Positions 28,673 through 39,713 are shown, counted from the first letter of the stretch. The stretch: 64,000 nucleotides of DNA from Acidovorax sp. sif1233 (GCF_019218755.1 NZ_JAHUWZ010000005.1:62001-126000), one strand, 5' to 3'. Notes: generated from the letters alone by a model not told the origin. Made by a program: numbers and translations.

Positions 28673-29554
28673 TTAGAGACGTTCGATTTCGTGGGTGCCG
28701 AACAGGCCATAGGGCCGCACCAGCAGCACGGCCACGAGCACGATGAAGGTGGCCAGCAGCTTGTACTCGCCGCCCAGGTAGGCGCCAGCCAGCGCTTCGA
28801 TGAGGCCGATGAGCAGGCCGCCGACGAGGGCGCCGAGCACGCTGTCGAGCCCGCCCACGATGACCACCACCAGCACCGACAGGCCGAACACGCCCATGCT
28901 CGACGAGATGCCGCCAATCGACCCGACGATGATCCCGGAGATCGCGGCGATCATGGCCGAGGCCACCCAGGCCAGCGAGAACACACGCGGCACGTTGATG
29001 CCCACCGAGTAGGCGGCGGCCTGGTCGCTGGCCGTGGCGCGCAGGGCCACCCCGCCGCGCCAGAAACGGAACACCAGCAGCACGGCCGCGATGAAGGCCA
29101 CGGCGATCACCGCGCCCCAGAACACCTTGGGCGCAAGGAAGGCCTCGCCGATCATGATGGGCTTGGTGGGCATGAACTCGGGCAGGCGGCGCTGGTCGGC
29201 CGTCCAGATCATTTCCACCAGGCCCACGAGCACCGAGGCCAGGCCCACGGTGACCATGAAGACGGAGATCGGCGGCTCGCCCAGCAGCGGGCGGATCATG
29301 GTGCGCTCGATCACCGCGCCCAAGAGGCCCGAGCCGAGCACCGCCGCCGGAATGGCCAGCCACAGCGGCAGCGCGAAGGTGGCGGCGAAGGTGAAGAACA
29401 GGTAGGCGCCGACCATGAGCATCTCGCCGATGGCGATGTTCACCACGCGCGTGGCCTTGTAGACCATCACGAAGGCCAGCGCCGCCAGCGCATAGAGGCC
29501 ACCGCCGGAGATGCCGGTGAGGCTGATTTCGAAGAGGTAGGCCCAGTCCATCAT
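28673..29554 (-). CDS. ABC transporter permease, LivH type
   Basis: A 293-residue inner membrane permease. GLYALAALAFVMVYKATRVV, NIAIGEMLMVGAY and RATASDQAAAYSVGINVPRV match LivH proteins. The first of two adjacent ATGs (29554) overlaps the stop of the livG-like gene by ATGA. Confidence 0.93.
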   Translation of the reverse strand: MMDWAYLFEISLTGISGGGLYALAALAFVMVYKATRVVNIAIGEMLMVGAYLFFTFAATFALPLWLAIPAAVLGSGLLGAVIERTMIRPLLGEPPISVFMVTVGLASVLVGLVEMIWTADQRRLPEFMPTKPIMIGEAFLAPKVFWGAVIAVAFIAAVLLVFRFWRGGVALRATASDQAAAYSVGINVPRVFSLAWVASAMIAAISGIIVGSIGGISSSMGVFGLSVLVVVIVGGLDSVLGALVGGLLIGLIEALAGAYLGGEYKLLATFIVLVAVLLVRPYGLFGTHEIERL

Positions 29555-30423
29555 GCCGGGGCCCCCTGCATTGGCGCGGCGGTGGCAGCGGCCTGGAACC
29601 GGGCCCGCAGGTCGCCCACGTCGCCCGAGCCCAGGTAGGCGCGGATCACCTCGGGGTTGGCCTGCACCTCCCCCGGCGTGCCCTGGGCGATGACCTGGCC
29701 GAAGTTGAGCACCACCACGTGGTCCGACAGGTCCATCACCATGCCCATGTCGTGCTCGACCATGAGCACCGTCACGCCCCATTCGGCGCGCACGTCGAGG
29801 ATGAAGCGCGCCATGTCCTCGGTCTCCTCGCGGTTCATGCCGGCCACGGGCTCGTCGAGCATCAGTACCTCGGGCTGCATGGCCAGGGCGCGGGCCATCT
29901 CCACGCGCTTTTGCAGGCCGTAGGGCAGGGCCGAGACGGGCGCATGGCGGATGTGGTCGATCTCCAGGAAGTCGATGATGCGCTCCTCGATGTCGGCACG
30001 CAGGGCGGCCTCTTCGCGGCGCGCGCGGCCCACGTAGAGCAGCGCGTCGAGCACATTGGTCTTGAGGTGCGCATGCCGCCCGAGCTTGATGTTGTCGAGC
30101 ACCGTCATGCCGCGAAACAGCGCGATGTTCTGGAAGCTGCGCCCCAGGCCCAGCCTGGCGCGCTGCGGTGCCGGCACCCGCGTGATGTCCTGGCCCTTGA
30201 AACGGATGGCGCCGCTGCCCGGGCGGTAGAAGCCCGAGATGGTGTTGAACAGCGAGGTCTTGCCCGCACCGTTGGGCCCGATCACGGCGGTGATGGAGCC
30301 GGCCTGCACGCCAAAGCCCACGCCGGTGAGCGCCTTGACCCCGCCGAAGGCCAGCGTGACGCCATCGACCTGCAGCAGGGGCGGCGCGCTGGCGGGGGGA
30401 ATGCCGGGTGGGTGTGTCTCCAT
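29551..30423 (-). CDS. ABC transporter ATP-binding protein, LivG type
   Basis: A 290-residue ATPase, the first gene of the leftward operon. Walker A is GPNGAGKTS, the Q-loop region is GRSFQNIALFRGMTVLDNIK, Walker B is VLMLDEPVAGM and the switch is VEHDMGMVM. The signature region is ALPYGLQKRVEMARAL, a relaxed LSGGQ as common in LivG proteins. It faces the TetR gene across a 150-base region with palindromes. Confidence 0.93.
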   Translation of the reverse strand: METHPPGIPPASAPPLLQVDGVTLAFGGVKALTGVGFGVQAGSITAVIGPNGAGKTSLFNTISGFYRPGSGAIRFKGQDITRVPAPQRARLGLGRSFQNIALFRGMTVLDNIKLGRHAHLKTNVLDALLYVGRARREEAALRADIEERIIDFLEIDHIRHAPVSALPYGLQKRVEMARALAMQPEVLMLDEPVAGMNREETEDMARFILDVRAEWGVTVLMVEHDMGMVMDLSDHVVVLNFGQVIAQGTPGEVQANPEVIRAYLGSGDVGDLRARFQAAATAAPMQGAPA

Positions 30424-30455
30424 TGGCTTTCTAATGCGGGTTTGTGCTGACCAGA

Positions 30456-30514
30456 AAATTCCTGCGGGCCTGCAGGAATTTCCTACTTGTGCGTAAACTG
30501 TTTACTCGTGAGTA
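30456..30514. promoter_or_regulatory. palindromes in the livG/tetR divergent promoter
   Basis: Three inverted repeats: AAATTCCTGC/GCAGGAATTT (30456-30465 and 30472-30481), GTAAA-CTG-TTTAC (30493-30505) and TACTC-GT-GAGTA (30503-30514). The last two overlap. Their position between the operon and its divergent TetR gene makes them the likely operator. Confidence 0.55.
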
Positions 30515-30573
30515 GATTCTGGAAGGCCCCGCGCCAAACCAGCATCCGTACTTTCCCGAGGAACCAGCCCGCC

Positions 30574-31332
30574 ATGCCCAGCCCCACCGTGTCGCCCCCC
30601 CGCAGTGCCGACCGCCCGCCTGCGTCTCCCTGGGCGCCCGCGTCCCACCGCGAACAGCAGCGCGAGGCCAAGCGCAATGCCGTGCTGCAGGCGGCCGCGC
30701 AGCTGTTCAACGAACGCGGGTTTCATGCCACCTCGCTCGACGACATCGCCGCGCGGCTGAACGTGACCAAGCCCACGCTGTACTACTACGTGAAGAACAA
30801 GGACGAGATCCTGCTGCAGTGCGTGAGCAAGGGCCTCGAAATGATGCTCGAGGGCATCGATGCCTCGCGCGCGGCCGGGGGCAAGGCCATCGACCAGCTC
30901 ATGACCTGCATGCAGGTGTATGCGCGCATCGTCACCATGGACTTCGGCAAGTGCCTGATCCGCGTGGGCGACGAGCAACTGCCGCCGGAGAGCCGCAAGG
31001 AGCTGCGCCGCCTGAAGTCCGCCATCGACCAGGAATTCCGCCGCCTCGTGGCCCAGGGGGTGGAGGAAGGATCGCTGCAGCCTTGCGACCCGAAGATGAC
31101 GGCCTTCGTGATCGCGGGCGCGCTCAGCTGGATCGGGCGCTGGTACCAGCCCGGCGGCGAGTACACGGCCGAGCAGGTGGCGGGGCAGTGCATCGAAACG
31201 CTGTGCCAGGGGGTGCTGCGCCGCGCGGACGTACCCCCGCCGCCGGCTGCGAAGCGTGCGGCGCGCAAGGCCGGCACCCCTGCCGTGGCCAAGGGCAGGG
31301 CTGCGCCCGCCGCCCGGGCGTCCAAGGCCTGA
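30574..31332 (+). CDS. TetR family transcriptional regulator
   Basis: A 252-residue regulator. The HTH reads NAVLQAAAQLFNERGFHATS and LDDIAARLNVTKPTLYYYVK, followed by a ligand-binding helical domain. A Lys/Ala-rich tail (AAKRAARKAGTPAVAKGRAA) extends the C-terminus by about 30 residues. The ATG at 30574 is used; the upstream frame runs into the operator. It probably represses the divergent ABC transporter and acyl-CoA synthetase operon and responds to an acyl-CoA; the ligand is inferred. Confidence 0.9.
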   Translation: MPSPTVSPPRSADRPPASPWAPASHREQQREAKRNAVLQAAAQLFNERGFHATSLDDIAARLNVTKPTLYYYVKNKDEILLQCVSKGLEMMLEGIDASRAAGGKAIDQLMTCMQVYARIVTMDFGKCLIRVGDEQLPPESRKELRRLKSAIDQEFRRLVAQGVEEGSLQPCDPKMTAFVIAGALSWIGRWYQPGGEYTAEQVAGQCIETLCQGVLRRADVPPPPAAKRAARKAGTPAVAKGRAAPAARASKA

Positions 31333-31360
31333 ACGAGCGCCTCGCCGCGAGGGCTGTGCC

Positions 31361-31852
31361 TCAATCCGGGCGCGCGGGCCTGGGGGCGAGCGGTGTGCCG
31401 GGCGCTGCCGCCAGGTCGTCGAGGATCGGGCAGTCCGGCCGGTCATTGCCCTGGCAGCACGACACCAGCGTTTTCAGCGTGCGCTGCATGGCCTGCATGG
31501 CGGCAATGCGCTCGCTCAGGTCGTCGATGTGCGCCTGGGCGATGCGCTTGACCTGGCTGCTGGCGCGGCTGCGGTCGTGCCACAGGGCGAGCAGCTCGGC
31601 GATCTCCTCCATCGAGAAGCCCAGGTCGCGGCTGCGGCGGATGAAGTGCAGCGTGTGCACGTCCGCCTCGGTGTACTGGCGGTAGCCGCTGTCGGTGCGG
31701 GCCACGGCGGACAGCAGGCCCAGCGACTCGTAGTGGCGCACCATGCGGGCGGAGATGCCCGCGCTGCGCGCCGCTTCTCCGATGGACAGCGGCCGGCCCG
31801 GCAGCGCGGGCTCTGCGCGGTGGCGGGCCGGTGCGCCGGGGGTGGCCGTCAT
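31361..31852 (-). CDS. cueR: copper-responsive MerR regulator CueR
   Basis: A 163-residue MerR-family activator. The HTH is LSIGEAARSAGISARMVRHY and the C-terminal metal loop is CCQGNDRPDCPIL, with the C-x7-C copper(I) ligands of CueR. It begins at ATG 31852, overlapping the copZ stop by four bases, so both are made from one message. Two CueR-type promoters with 19-bp spacers (before copZ and before copA) are its expected targets. Confidence 0.92.
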   Translation of the reverse strand: MTATPGAPARHRAEPALPGRPLSIGEAARSAGISARMVRHYESLGLLSAVARTDSGYRQYTEADVHTLHFIRRSRDLGFSMEEIAELLALWHDRSRASSQVKRIAQAHIDDLSERIAAMQAMQRTLKTLVSCCQGNDRPDCPILDDLAAAPGTPLAPRPARPD

Positions 31853-32094
31853 GGCGCGACCGCGTAGCCTTCTTCGGCGATGGCGCTGGCCAGGGCCGCG
31901 CGGTCCGCGTCGGTGTTGCCCACTTCCACGCGCCCCGTGCCGCGGTCGATGCGCACGGTGGCATCCGGGTCCACCCCTCGCACGGCCTGCGTGACGGCAC
32001 GCTCGCAGTGGCCGCAGGTCATGCCCTGCACGGTGAAGAGCTGCGTGGAAGAAGAAGAAGGCGACGGGGAAGAGATCGGGGAAGTGGATGTCAT
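31849..32094 (-). CDS. copZ: CopZ-like copper chaperone (HMA domain)
   Basis: An 81-residue cytosolic heavy-metal-associated domain with the copper(I) motif GMTCGHC. An unusual Ser/Pro-rich stretch (TSTSPISSPSPSSSSTQ) precedes the domain. AGGAG lies six bases before the ATG at 32094. It is first in the copZ-cueR operon behind a CueR promoter and would carry copper to CopA. Confidence 0.9.
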   Translation of the reverse strand: MTSTSPISSPSPSSSSTQLFTVQGMTCGHCERAVTQAVRGVDPDATVRIDRGTGRVEVGNTDADRAALASAIAEEGYAVAP

Positions 32095-32132
32095 GGCGGG
32101 CTCCTGTGCCGATAAAGTGCTTGAACACCTGC

Positions 32133-32163
32133 AGCGTAAACCTTCACATCATGGCAAGGTCAA
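32133..32163 (-). promoter_or_regulatory. CueR promoter of copZ-cueR
   Basis: On the minus strand, -35 TTGACC (32163-32158), 19-bp spacer, -10 TACGCT (32138-32133). The spacer carries the dyad ACCTTGCC...GAAGGT. A 19-bp spacer straightened by a MerR-type activator is the established CueR mechanism. Confidence 0.8.
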
Positions 32164-32187
32164 GCCCCCCGGGGGATTCCCCTCTGT

Positions 32188-32247
32188 TTGCTATTGAAAA
32201 TATAGCTGCTTGCGCAATATGGACAAGCGCCACGGCGGGATTTTGAT
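32188..32247 (+). repeat. degenerate family A palindrome, copy 6
   Basis: TATAGCTGCTTGCGCAATAT, GGACAAGCGCCACGGCGGG and ATTTT. The arms have drifted but word order is kept. It lies between the copZ promoter and the oxidoreductase gene. Confidence 0.5.
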
Positions 32248-32253
32248 CGAATC

Positions 32254-33381
32254 CTATTTGGGCCGTGGCCTGCGCACGCCTGCGTCGGGCTGCACCAGGC
32301 GGCCGGCGCGCAGCGCGGTGATGGCCACGGCCAGCGCCTGGGCGGCGCCGCGCACCTCGTCCTGCACGGCGGTGTCCCGGTCCAGCGCGGCATGGCTGTC
32401 GGCGTAGCTTTCGTAGTAGCCGATGTAGCGGTCCAGCCGCGCGGCGGGGCCGGCGTCGATGAGGCCCATCCAGTCCAGCCAGTCCGACAGGCCCCGGCGC
32501 GTGCTCTCAATGCCCGCCACGTCGCCATGCACCGCCAGCGCATAGGCGCGCCCGGCCAGGTGCTTGGGGTAGTCCCAGCCCGCCAGTTCCAGCGCCTTGG
32601 CTTCGGCGGCCTTCTTGCCGTGGGTGCTGGTGGGGTCGGGGTTGCCGCCGTCGGTGCACACCAGGCGGTCGATCATGAGCTTGAGCGGGCTCGGTGCCTG
32701 GTACCAGTACACGGGGGTGAGGATCATCACGCCGTGCGCGGCGGTCCAGCGCTCGTAGATCTCGTTCATCCAGTCGCCGGTCTGGCGCATGGCGTGGTTG
32801 GGGTAGCAGCTGCACGGAAAGTGGCACAGCGGCATGGCGGTGGAGACACAGCCCTTGCAGGGGTGGATGTGGCGCCCGTAGTCCGAGGTGACGCGGCTCA
32901 GGTCCAGCGTGTCCACCTCGACCCCGGCGTCCGCCAGGGCCTCGCGCGCCGCGTGCAGCAGGCGCCAGCTCTTGGAGATTTCGCCGGGGCAGGTGCCATC
33001 GTTGCGGGCCGAGCCGCACACGAGCAGGGCGCGCGGCGGCGAGGCCGGGTCGGCCCAGCGGGTGCGCGCGGCGTCGATGCGCTCCTTGGCCTCGATCCAG
33101 TCCACCGACAGGTCGTAGTCCGGGTCGGCATGGCCCGGGCCGGCCTTGCGGGTGCGCGGCGCCTTGCGGCCCTCGTCGTAGTTGCGCCAGGCGATGGCCT
33201 CGATGCGGTCGATGGCGTCGGCCGCCTCGCTGGCGAAGCGCGGGTCCTGGAAGTCCTGCAGGAACCGCTCGCGGAAGGCCGCGCGGTCCAGGGGCGCGGG
33301 GGCCTGGCCAGTGCGCGGCTGCGGCGCCGCAGCCGCGGCAGCGGCGGGGGGAGGAGCGTGGGGCGTGGAGCGTGTCGTCAT
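32254..33381 (-). CDS. flavodoxin-fold NAD(P)H oxidoreductase with Cys-rich loop
   Basis: A 375-residue protein. An Ala/Pro-rich N-terminus and a ~90-residue helical extension precede an NADPH-dependent FMN reductase domain ([40 protein letters not shown]). A cysteine-dense loop, [19 protein letters not shown], follows the first half of the fold and could bind a metal or cluster. It lies between the two CueR-controlled units and is divergent from copA. A role in copper or oxidative stress is inferred from position only. Confidence 0.8.
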   Translation of the reverse strand: MTTRSTPHAPPPAAAAAAAPQPRTGQAPAPLDRAAFRERFLQDFQDPRFASEAADAIDRIEAIAWRNYDEGRKAPRTRKAGPGHADPDYDLSVDWIEAKERIDAARTRWADPASPPRALLVCGSARNDGTCPGEISKSWRLLHAAREALADAGVEVDTLDLSRVTSDYGRHIHPCKGCVSTAMPLCHFPCSCYPNHAMRQTGDWMNEIYERWTAAHGVMILTPVYWYQAPSPLKLMIDRLVCTDGGNPDPTSTHGKKAAEAKALELAGWDYPKHLAGRAYALAVHGDVAGIESTRRGLSDWLDWMGLIDAGPAARLDRYIGYYESYADSHAALDRDTAVQDEVRGAAQALAVAITALRAGRLVQPDAGVRRPRPK

Positions 33382-33489
33382 GCGGCCATTCGATCACCAG
33401 CCCGTGGGGCTGCGTATCGGACAAGGCGCCGTGTGGGCTGTCGGCGGCGGGTGATCGGCAGCCTGCCGGGCCGGGGCCTGCCGAGGTGC

Positions 33490-33520
33490 TTGACCTTGCC
33501 ATCATGTCAAGGTGTACCGT
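33490..33520 (+). promoter_or_regulatory. CueR promoter of copA
   Basis: -35 TTGACC (33490-33495), 19-bp spacer, -10 TACCGT (33515-33520). A perfect dyad ACCTTG...CAAGGT (33493-33498 and 33508-33513) sits in the spacer. It lies just before the copA ATG and shares its core with the copZ promoter. Confidence 0.83.
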
Positions 33521-33527
33521 GCTCCCC

Positions 33528-35852
33528 ATGGCCATACAACACCTTTCCTCTCCCGCCGGTCCTTCCGCCACGCCCATGGCTTTCCCGCCCCTGGATCTGG
33601 GCATCGGCGGCATGACCTGTGCCAGCTGCGTGGCGCGCGTGGAGCGGGCGCTGCGCAAGGTGCCCGGCGTGCAGGATGCCACCGTGAACCTCGCCACCGA
33701 GTCGGCCCGCGTGGCCTGGGCACCGGGCGCGGCCACCGCCGACGCCGAGGCCATGGAGGCGCTGCTGCGCCGCGCCGTGCGCAATGCGGGCTATGAGCCG
33801 CGCGCCGCGGGGCCGGCCGAGGCGCCCGAGGATCTGTCGCCCTGGGCGGGCTTTCTGCCGGTGGGCATCGGCCTGCTGCTGTCGGCCCCGCTGGTGCTGC
33901 CCATGCTGGGGGAGCTGTTCGGCCTGCACTGGATGCTCCCGGCCTGGGTGCAGTTCGCGCTGGCCACGCCGGTGCAGTTCGTCCTGGGCGCGCGCTTCTA
34001 CAAGGCGGGCTGGCATGCGGTGAAGGCCCTGGCGGGCAACATGGACCTGCTGGTGGCCCTGGGCACCAGCGCGGGCTGGGGCCTGTCGGTGTGGCTGTGG
34101 CTCACGGCCCATGAAGGCCATGCGCCGCACCTCTACTTCGAAGCCTCTGCCGTGGTGGTCACGCTGGTGCTGCTGGGCAAGTGGCTGGAGGCGCGCGCCA
34201 AGCGCCAGACCACGGCCGCCATCCGCGCGCTGCATGCCCTGCGGCCGGACCTGGTGCACCTCCTGGGCAGGGAGGGCGAGGTGGACGTGCCCGTGGCCGA
34301 GGTGCTGGTGGGCGACCAGCTGGTGGTGCGGCCGGGCGAGCGCATTCCGGTGGACGGCACGGTGCACGAGGGCCACACGCAGGTGGACGAATCCATGCTG
34401 ACCGGCGAGCCCCTGCCGGTGGCGCGTGATGTGGGGGCGGCGCTGACGGGGGGCTCGATCAACGGCGACGGCCGCATCGTGATGGCCGTGACCGCGGTGG
34501 GGGCCGAGACGGTGCTGTCCCAGATCATCCGGCTGGTGGAAGACGCCCAGGCGGCCAAGGCGCCCATCCAGCGGCTGGTGGACCAGGTGTCGGCCGTGTT
34601 CGTGCCCGTGGTGCTGGTGGTGGCGCTGGCCACGCTGCTGGGCTGGCTGTGGATGGGCGTGGGCATCGAGGCCGCGCTGATCCACGCCGTGGCCGTGATG
34701 GTGATCGCCTGCCCCTGTGCGCTGGGCCTGGCCACGCCGGCGGCCATCATGGCGGGCACGGGGGTGGCGGCCAGGAACGGCATCCTGATCAAGGACGCGC
34801 AGGCGCTGGAGCTGGCCCACAAGGTGGACACGGTGGCCTTCGACAAGACGGGCACGCTGACCGTGGGCCAGCCCCGGCTGACGGCGTTCGAGGTGGTGCC
34901 CGGCCTGGACGACGCGGCCGTGATGGCCGCGGTGGTGGCGGTGCAAAGCGGCAGCGAACACCCGCTTGCACGCGCCGTGGTGGCGGCCGCGGGCGAGCGG
35001 CAGGTCCGCGTGGCGGCGGTGCAGGATGTGCGCGCCGTGCCCGGTCGCGGCACCGAGGGCGATGTGGCCGGGCAGCGCTACCTGGTGGGCAGCCTGCGCT
35101 GGATGCAGGAGCTGGGCGTGGAGATGGGCCCCCTGGCGGCGCGCGCCCGGGCGCTGCAGGACGAGGGCGCCACCGTGTCGGCCGTGGCCCAGCGTGCGAC
35201 CGAAGGGGCGAGCGGCGCACGCTATGTCTTGCGTGCCTTGATGGCCTTTGGCGACGAGCCCAAGCCCGGCGCGCGCGCGGCGCTGGCGGCGCTGAAGGCG
35301 CGTGGCATCCGCACCGTGATGATCTCGGGCGACAACCGGGGAGCGGCCGAGGCCATGGCCCGGCGCCTGGGGCTGGACCCCGACGCGGGTGAGGTGATGG
35401 CCGAGGTATTGCCGGGTGACAAGGCCGCCAGGGTGGCTGCGTTGCAACGGGGTAGCGAAGAAGTCCCTCCCGGAGGGCAGCGACCCGGCGCAGCGGCGCG
35501 GCGCGGGGGCCGTATTGTCGCGATGGTGGGCGACGGCGTGAACGACGCCCCGGCGCTGGCGGCGGCCGATGTGGGCATGGCCATGGGCAACGGCACGGAC
35601 GTGGCCATGCATGCGGCGGGCATCACGCTGATGCGGGGCGACCCGATGCTGGTGGCCGCGGCGCTCGACATCTCCCACCGCACGGTGATGAAGATCCGCC
35701 AGAACCTGTTCTGGGCGTTCGCGTACAACGTGGCCGGGATTCCTCTGGCGGCGATGGGCTACCTGAGCCCCGTGGTGGCAGGGGCGGCCATGGCCTTGAG
35801 CTCGGTCAGCGTGATGGCGAATGCCCTCTTACTGAAGCGCTGGCGCATGTGA
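33528..35852 (+). CDS. copA: copper-exporting P1B-type ATPase
   Basis: A 774-residue inner membrane pump that expels Cu(I). It has one N-terminal metal-binding domain (GMTCASC, Cys 31 and 34) and transmembrane helices including the CPC motif (395-397). The TGEP loop reads [10 protein letters not shown]. The phosphorylation motif DKTGT begins at Asp 439; SEHPLARA and GDGVND (668-673) are also present. Between [13 protein letters not shown] and [14 protein letters not shown] there is an in-frame insert of about 20 residues ([19 protein letters not shown]) absent from usual CopA proteins. The ATG at 33528 follows the CueR promoter closely. Confidence 0.95.
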   Translation: MAIQHLSSPAGPSATPMAFPPLDLGIGGMTCASCVARVERALRKVPGVQDATVNLATESARVAWAPGAATADAEAMEALLRRAVRNAGYEPRAAGPAEAPEDLSPWAGFLPVGIGLLLSAPLVLPMLGELFGLHWMLPAWVQFALATPVQFVLGARFYKAGWHAVKALAGNMDLLVALGTSAGWGLSVWLWLTAHEGHAPHLYFEASAVVVTLVLLGKWLEARAKRQTTAAIRALHALRPDLVHLLGREGEVDVPVAEVLVGDQLVVRPGERIPVDGTVHEGHTQVDESMLTGEPLPVARDVGAALTGGSINGDGRIVMAVTAVGAETVLSQIIRLVEDAQAAKAPIQRLVDQVSAVFVPVVLVVALATLLGWLWMGVGIEAALIHAVAVMVIACPCALGLATPAAIMAGTGVAARNGILIKDAQALELAHKVDTVAFDKTGTLTVGQPRLTAFEVVPGLDDAAVMAAVVAVQSGSEHPLARAVVAAAGERQVRVAAVQDVRAVPGRGTEGDVAGQRYLVGSLRWMQELGVEMGPLAARARALQDEGATVSAVAQRATEGASGARYVLRALMAFGDEPKPGARAALAALKARGIRTVMISGDNRGAAEAMARRLGLDPDAGEVMAEVLPGDKAARVAALQRGSEEVPPGGQRPGAAARRGGRIVAMVGDGVNDAPALAAADVGMAMGNGTDVAMHAAGITLMRGDPMLVAAALDISHRTVMKIRQNLFWAFAYNVAGIPLAAMGYLSPVVAGAAMALSSVSVMANALLLKRWRM

Positions 35853-35964
35853 TAAATACGTACAGTGCGGTCATCGATGTCTGGCAAACTGCAACGCTTT
35901 GTTGCAGGCCGGCGGCTTCGAATGCAGGCGCGGCCCCTCCATACCCATAAAAGGACGACACATC

Positions 35965-37620
35965 ATGAATCTCTTCTCGTTCATGCGGCAGTTCACCATC
36001 CGAATGCGCATGCTGGGGGCCATCGCGGTGGTGCTGGGCCTGCTGGGCCTGCTGGGCGGCGCGGGCATGCTGGGCATGTTCCGCATCCATGACATGAGCC
36101 AGAACTTCATGGACAACTCCTTCGCCAAGGTGGGCTACATGGCGGAGCTGCGCGGCGAGATGGGCTCCGTCCGCCAGTACGAGAAGGACATGATCATTGG
36201 CTACGAAAAGCCGGAAGCCGTGAAGGCCGCGCACGACAAGTGGCTGGCCAGCCAGGACAAGGCCAAGAAGATCGCCGCGAAGTTCCTGGAGGGCGAGGAC
36301 GACGCGGACAACGTGGTGGTGCGCAACATCATCGCCAGGCTGGACAGCTACCGCGAGCTGTTTGCCCATGTGGCCCGGCAGCTGGAAGCCAGCGGCTACG
36401 ACACAGCCACGATTGCCAACCGCATGAGCGGCAAGGCCGTGGCCGAGTTCGACCAGGCCGACAAGCTGGTGGGAGAGCTCGATACCGTGCTGCGGGCCGA
36501 AGTGGCCCAGTCGGTCGAACAGCAGGGCCGGGTGTCCAGCGAGACCAAGTGGCTCTTCGTCCTGGCCGTGGTGATCACCGTGGTGGTGGTGGTGCCCACC
36601 ACGCTGATGAACATGAACTCGATCTGCCACCCGCTTGAAGAGGCGCGCCGCATGGCGCAGGCCATTGCCGGGGGTGACCTGTCCCAGAACATTGCCGCCG
36701 AAGGCAAGGACGAAGTGGCCGACCTGCAGCGCGCGCTGCGCGACATGCAGCAGGGCCTGGGCGCGCTCGTGGCGCAGGTGCGGGACGCCAGCGGCAACAT
36801 CGCCACGGCCAGCCAGGAGATCGCCATGGGCAACCAGGACCTCTCGCAACGCACGGAGCAGACGGCGAGCAATGCCCAGGAAGCGGTGGCTTCGCTCTCG
36901 CAGCTCACCTCGACGGTGCAGCAGACCGCGTCGTCGTCGCAGATGGCCAACCAGCTGGCGGCATCGGCCTCCAGCACCGCGACGCGCGGCGGCTCGGTGG
37001 TGCAGCAGGCCGTCTCCAGCATGCAGGAGATTTCGGCCTCCAGCCGCAAGATCGGCGACATCATCGGCCTGATCGATTCCATCGCCTTCCAGACCAACAT
37101 CCTCGCGCTGAACGCGGCCGTGGAAGCCGCGCGCGCCGGTGAGCAGGGGCGGGGCTTTGCCGTGGTGGCCAGCGAGGTGCGCAGCCTGGCCCAGCGCTCG
37201 GCGGCGGCGGCCAGCGACATCAAGGGCCTGATCCACAGCAGCGTGACGGCCGTGGACGGGGGCGTGCGCCACGTGGAGGATGCGGGCACGGCCATGAAGG
37301 AAATCGTGGCCAGCGTGCAGCGCGTGGGGGACATCATCGGCGAGATCACGGCGGCGGCGTCGGAGCAGTCGGCCGGCATCGGCCAGGTGAACCAGTCGGT
37401 GGGTGAGATCGACCGCATGACGCAGCAGAACGCGGCGCTGGTGGAGGAGTCCGCGGCGGCGGCCGAGTCCATGCGCGAACAGGCCGCGCGCCTGTCGCAG
37501 GTGGTGCAGCAGTTCCGCCTGGCCGACGCCATGCTCCACGCCGCCCACCACGCACCCGTGGAGGCGCCGCAGCACCAGGCGCTCGCCGGGGAGCCTTCCA
37601 GGGCACTGCTCGCGCGCTGA
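35965..37620 (+). CDS. methyl-accepting chemotaxis protein
   Basis: A 551-residue chemoreceptor. TM1 lies at about 13-38, followed by a ~150-residue periplasmic four-helix-bundle-type sensor ([20 protein letters not shown]), TM2 around [18 protein letters not shown], and a HAMP segment. The signalling tip [20 protein letters not shown] is canonical. No C-terminal CheR-binding pentapeptide is visible. The ATG at 35965 has AAGGAC upstream. No chemotaxis genes adjoin it. Confidence 0.93.
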   Translation: MNLFSFMRQFTIRMRMLGAIAVVLGLLGLLGGAGMLGMFRIHDMSQNFMDNSFAKVGYMAELRGEMGSVRQYEKDMIIGYEKPEAVKAAHDKWLASQDKAKKIAAKFLEGEDDADNVVVRNIIARLDSYRELFAHVARQLEASGYDTATIANRMSGKAVAEFDQADKLVGELDTVLRAEVAQSVEQQGRVSSETKWLFVLAVVITVVVVVPTTLMNMNSICHPLEEARRMAQAIAGGDLSQNIAAEGKDEVADLQRALRDMQQGLGALVAQVRDASGNIATASQEIAMGNQDLSQRTEQTASNAQEAVASLSQLTSTVQQTASSSQMANQLAASASSTATRGGSVVQQAVSSMQEISASSRKIGDIIGLIDSIAFQTNILALNAAVEAARAGEQGRGFAVVASEVRSLAQRSAAAASDIKGLIHSSVTAVDGGVRHVEDAGTAMKEIVASVQRVGDIIGEITAAASEQSAGIGQVNQSVGEIDRMTQQNAALVEESAAAAESMREQAARLSQVVQQFRLADAMLHAAHHAPVEAPQHQALAGEPSRALLAR

Positions 37621-37667
37621 TGATGGATTGAACCGGTGGCGCCCGCGCGCCGTCACACCCGGAATGG

Positions 37668-37700
37668 GCCCTGCGGGCGGATGCGCATGCAGGGCTTTTT
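37668..37700 (+). terminator. rho-independent terminator after the chemoreceptor gene
   Basis: GCCCTGC (37668-37674) pairs with GCAGGGC (37689-37695), followed directly by TTTTT. Confidence 0.75.
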
Positions 37701-37767
37701 CATGCCCGGCGCGCGGCGGCCGCAGGCGCACCGGCCGCGCGATGCGCACCCGGTCCCCGACGGTTTG

Positions 37768-37781
37768 TTGACCTGCGTCAT
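37768..37781 (+). promoter_or_regulatory. Anr/Fnr-like box upstream of hemerythrin gene
   Basis: TTGAC-CTGC-GTCAT, one base short of a perfect TTGAC-N4-GTCAA dyad. If GGCAAT at 37802 is the -10, the dyad is centred near -41, the class II activator position for Fnr-type regulators. The assignment rests on this match alone. Confidence 0.45.
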
Positions 37782-37838
37782 GCGCGGGCGGGCGCCTGCA
37801 TGGCAATCTGGAGGCCTTGTGACCTGGGGAGCACTGCC

Positions 37839-38417
37839 ATGCCGTCGATCAGCCTGCGGACCATCCACGAAGAGCATGCGTCGCTTGCGGCCGTGCTGCA
37901 CTCCTTGCGCCTGATGCTGGACCAGGGGCCGGGCGACGAGCCCGCCGCGTTCTTCGACGTGATGCGGGCCATGCTGTTCTACATCGACGAATTCCCCGAA
38001 CGCCAGCACCACCCGAAGGAATCGCAATGGCTGTTCCCGAAGGTGGCCGAGCGTTCGCCGGAGGCGGCCGGCGCCATCGCGCAACTGGAGCGCGAACACG
38101 CGGGCGGCGAGGCCGCCGTGCGCGAGCTGCAGCATCTGCTGCTGGGCTGGGAGCTGATGGGCGAGGCGCGCCGCGACACCTTTTCCGAGGCCCTGCGGCG
38201 CTATGTCGCTTTCTACCTGGAGCACATGCGCCTGGAGGAAACCGTGGTCTTGCCAGCGGCCCAGGCATGCCTGCAGCCTGGCGACTGGGCCGCGATCGAT
38301 GCGGCGTTTGCCGGCAATACCAACCCGCTGGCGCCCGGCCAGGCGCGGGACCCCGCCTACGATCGCCTGTTCACGCGCATCGTGATGCGGGCGCCCAGCC
38401 CGATCGGGCTGGGCTGA
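37839..38417 (+). CDS. hemerythrin domain protein
   Basis: A 192-residue cytoplasmic helical bundle. Candidate di-iron ligands fall in IHEEHASL, RQHHPKESQWLFP, EREHAGGE and YLEHMRLEETVVLP, the spacing of hemerythrin HHE domains. Such proteins bind O2 or NO or serve iron-sulfur repair. GGGGAG precedes the ATG at 37839. The Anr/Fnr-like site upstream fits oxygen-linked control. Confidence 0.87.
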   Translation: MPSISLRTIHEEHASLAAVLHSLRLMLDQGPGDEPAAFFDVMRAMLFYIDEFPERQHHPKESQWLFPKVAERSPEAAGAIAQLEREHAGGEAAVRELQHLLLGWELMGEARRDTFSEALRRYVAFYLEHMRLEETVVLPAAQACLQPGDWAAIDAAFAGNTNPLAPGQARDPAYDRLFTRIVMRAPSPIGLG

Positions 38418-38430
38418 CGGCGCGCCCGCC

Positions 38431-39534
<1,104 letters not shown>

Positions 39535-39713
39535 GCGGGGCTTTCAAAAACGGGTTGCACACAATCGATCAACCCCGGAAGGTTAATGCTGCAGCGCAAA
39601 ACGTGCAGCGCACATGCGTCAACAAGGGCTCTGGTTTTGTGCTATCCGGGGCTGGCCGGCGGTGTGCGGGGGGCCGCGGCGCGCTGGCGCGGCCTGGGGC
39701 AGAATCAAACGCC

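Noticed and set aside
35440..35530. Possible frameshift in copA
   Set aside because: The frame stays open and GDGVND and the C-terminal helices follow in the same frame, so it is an in-frame insert.
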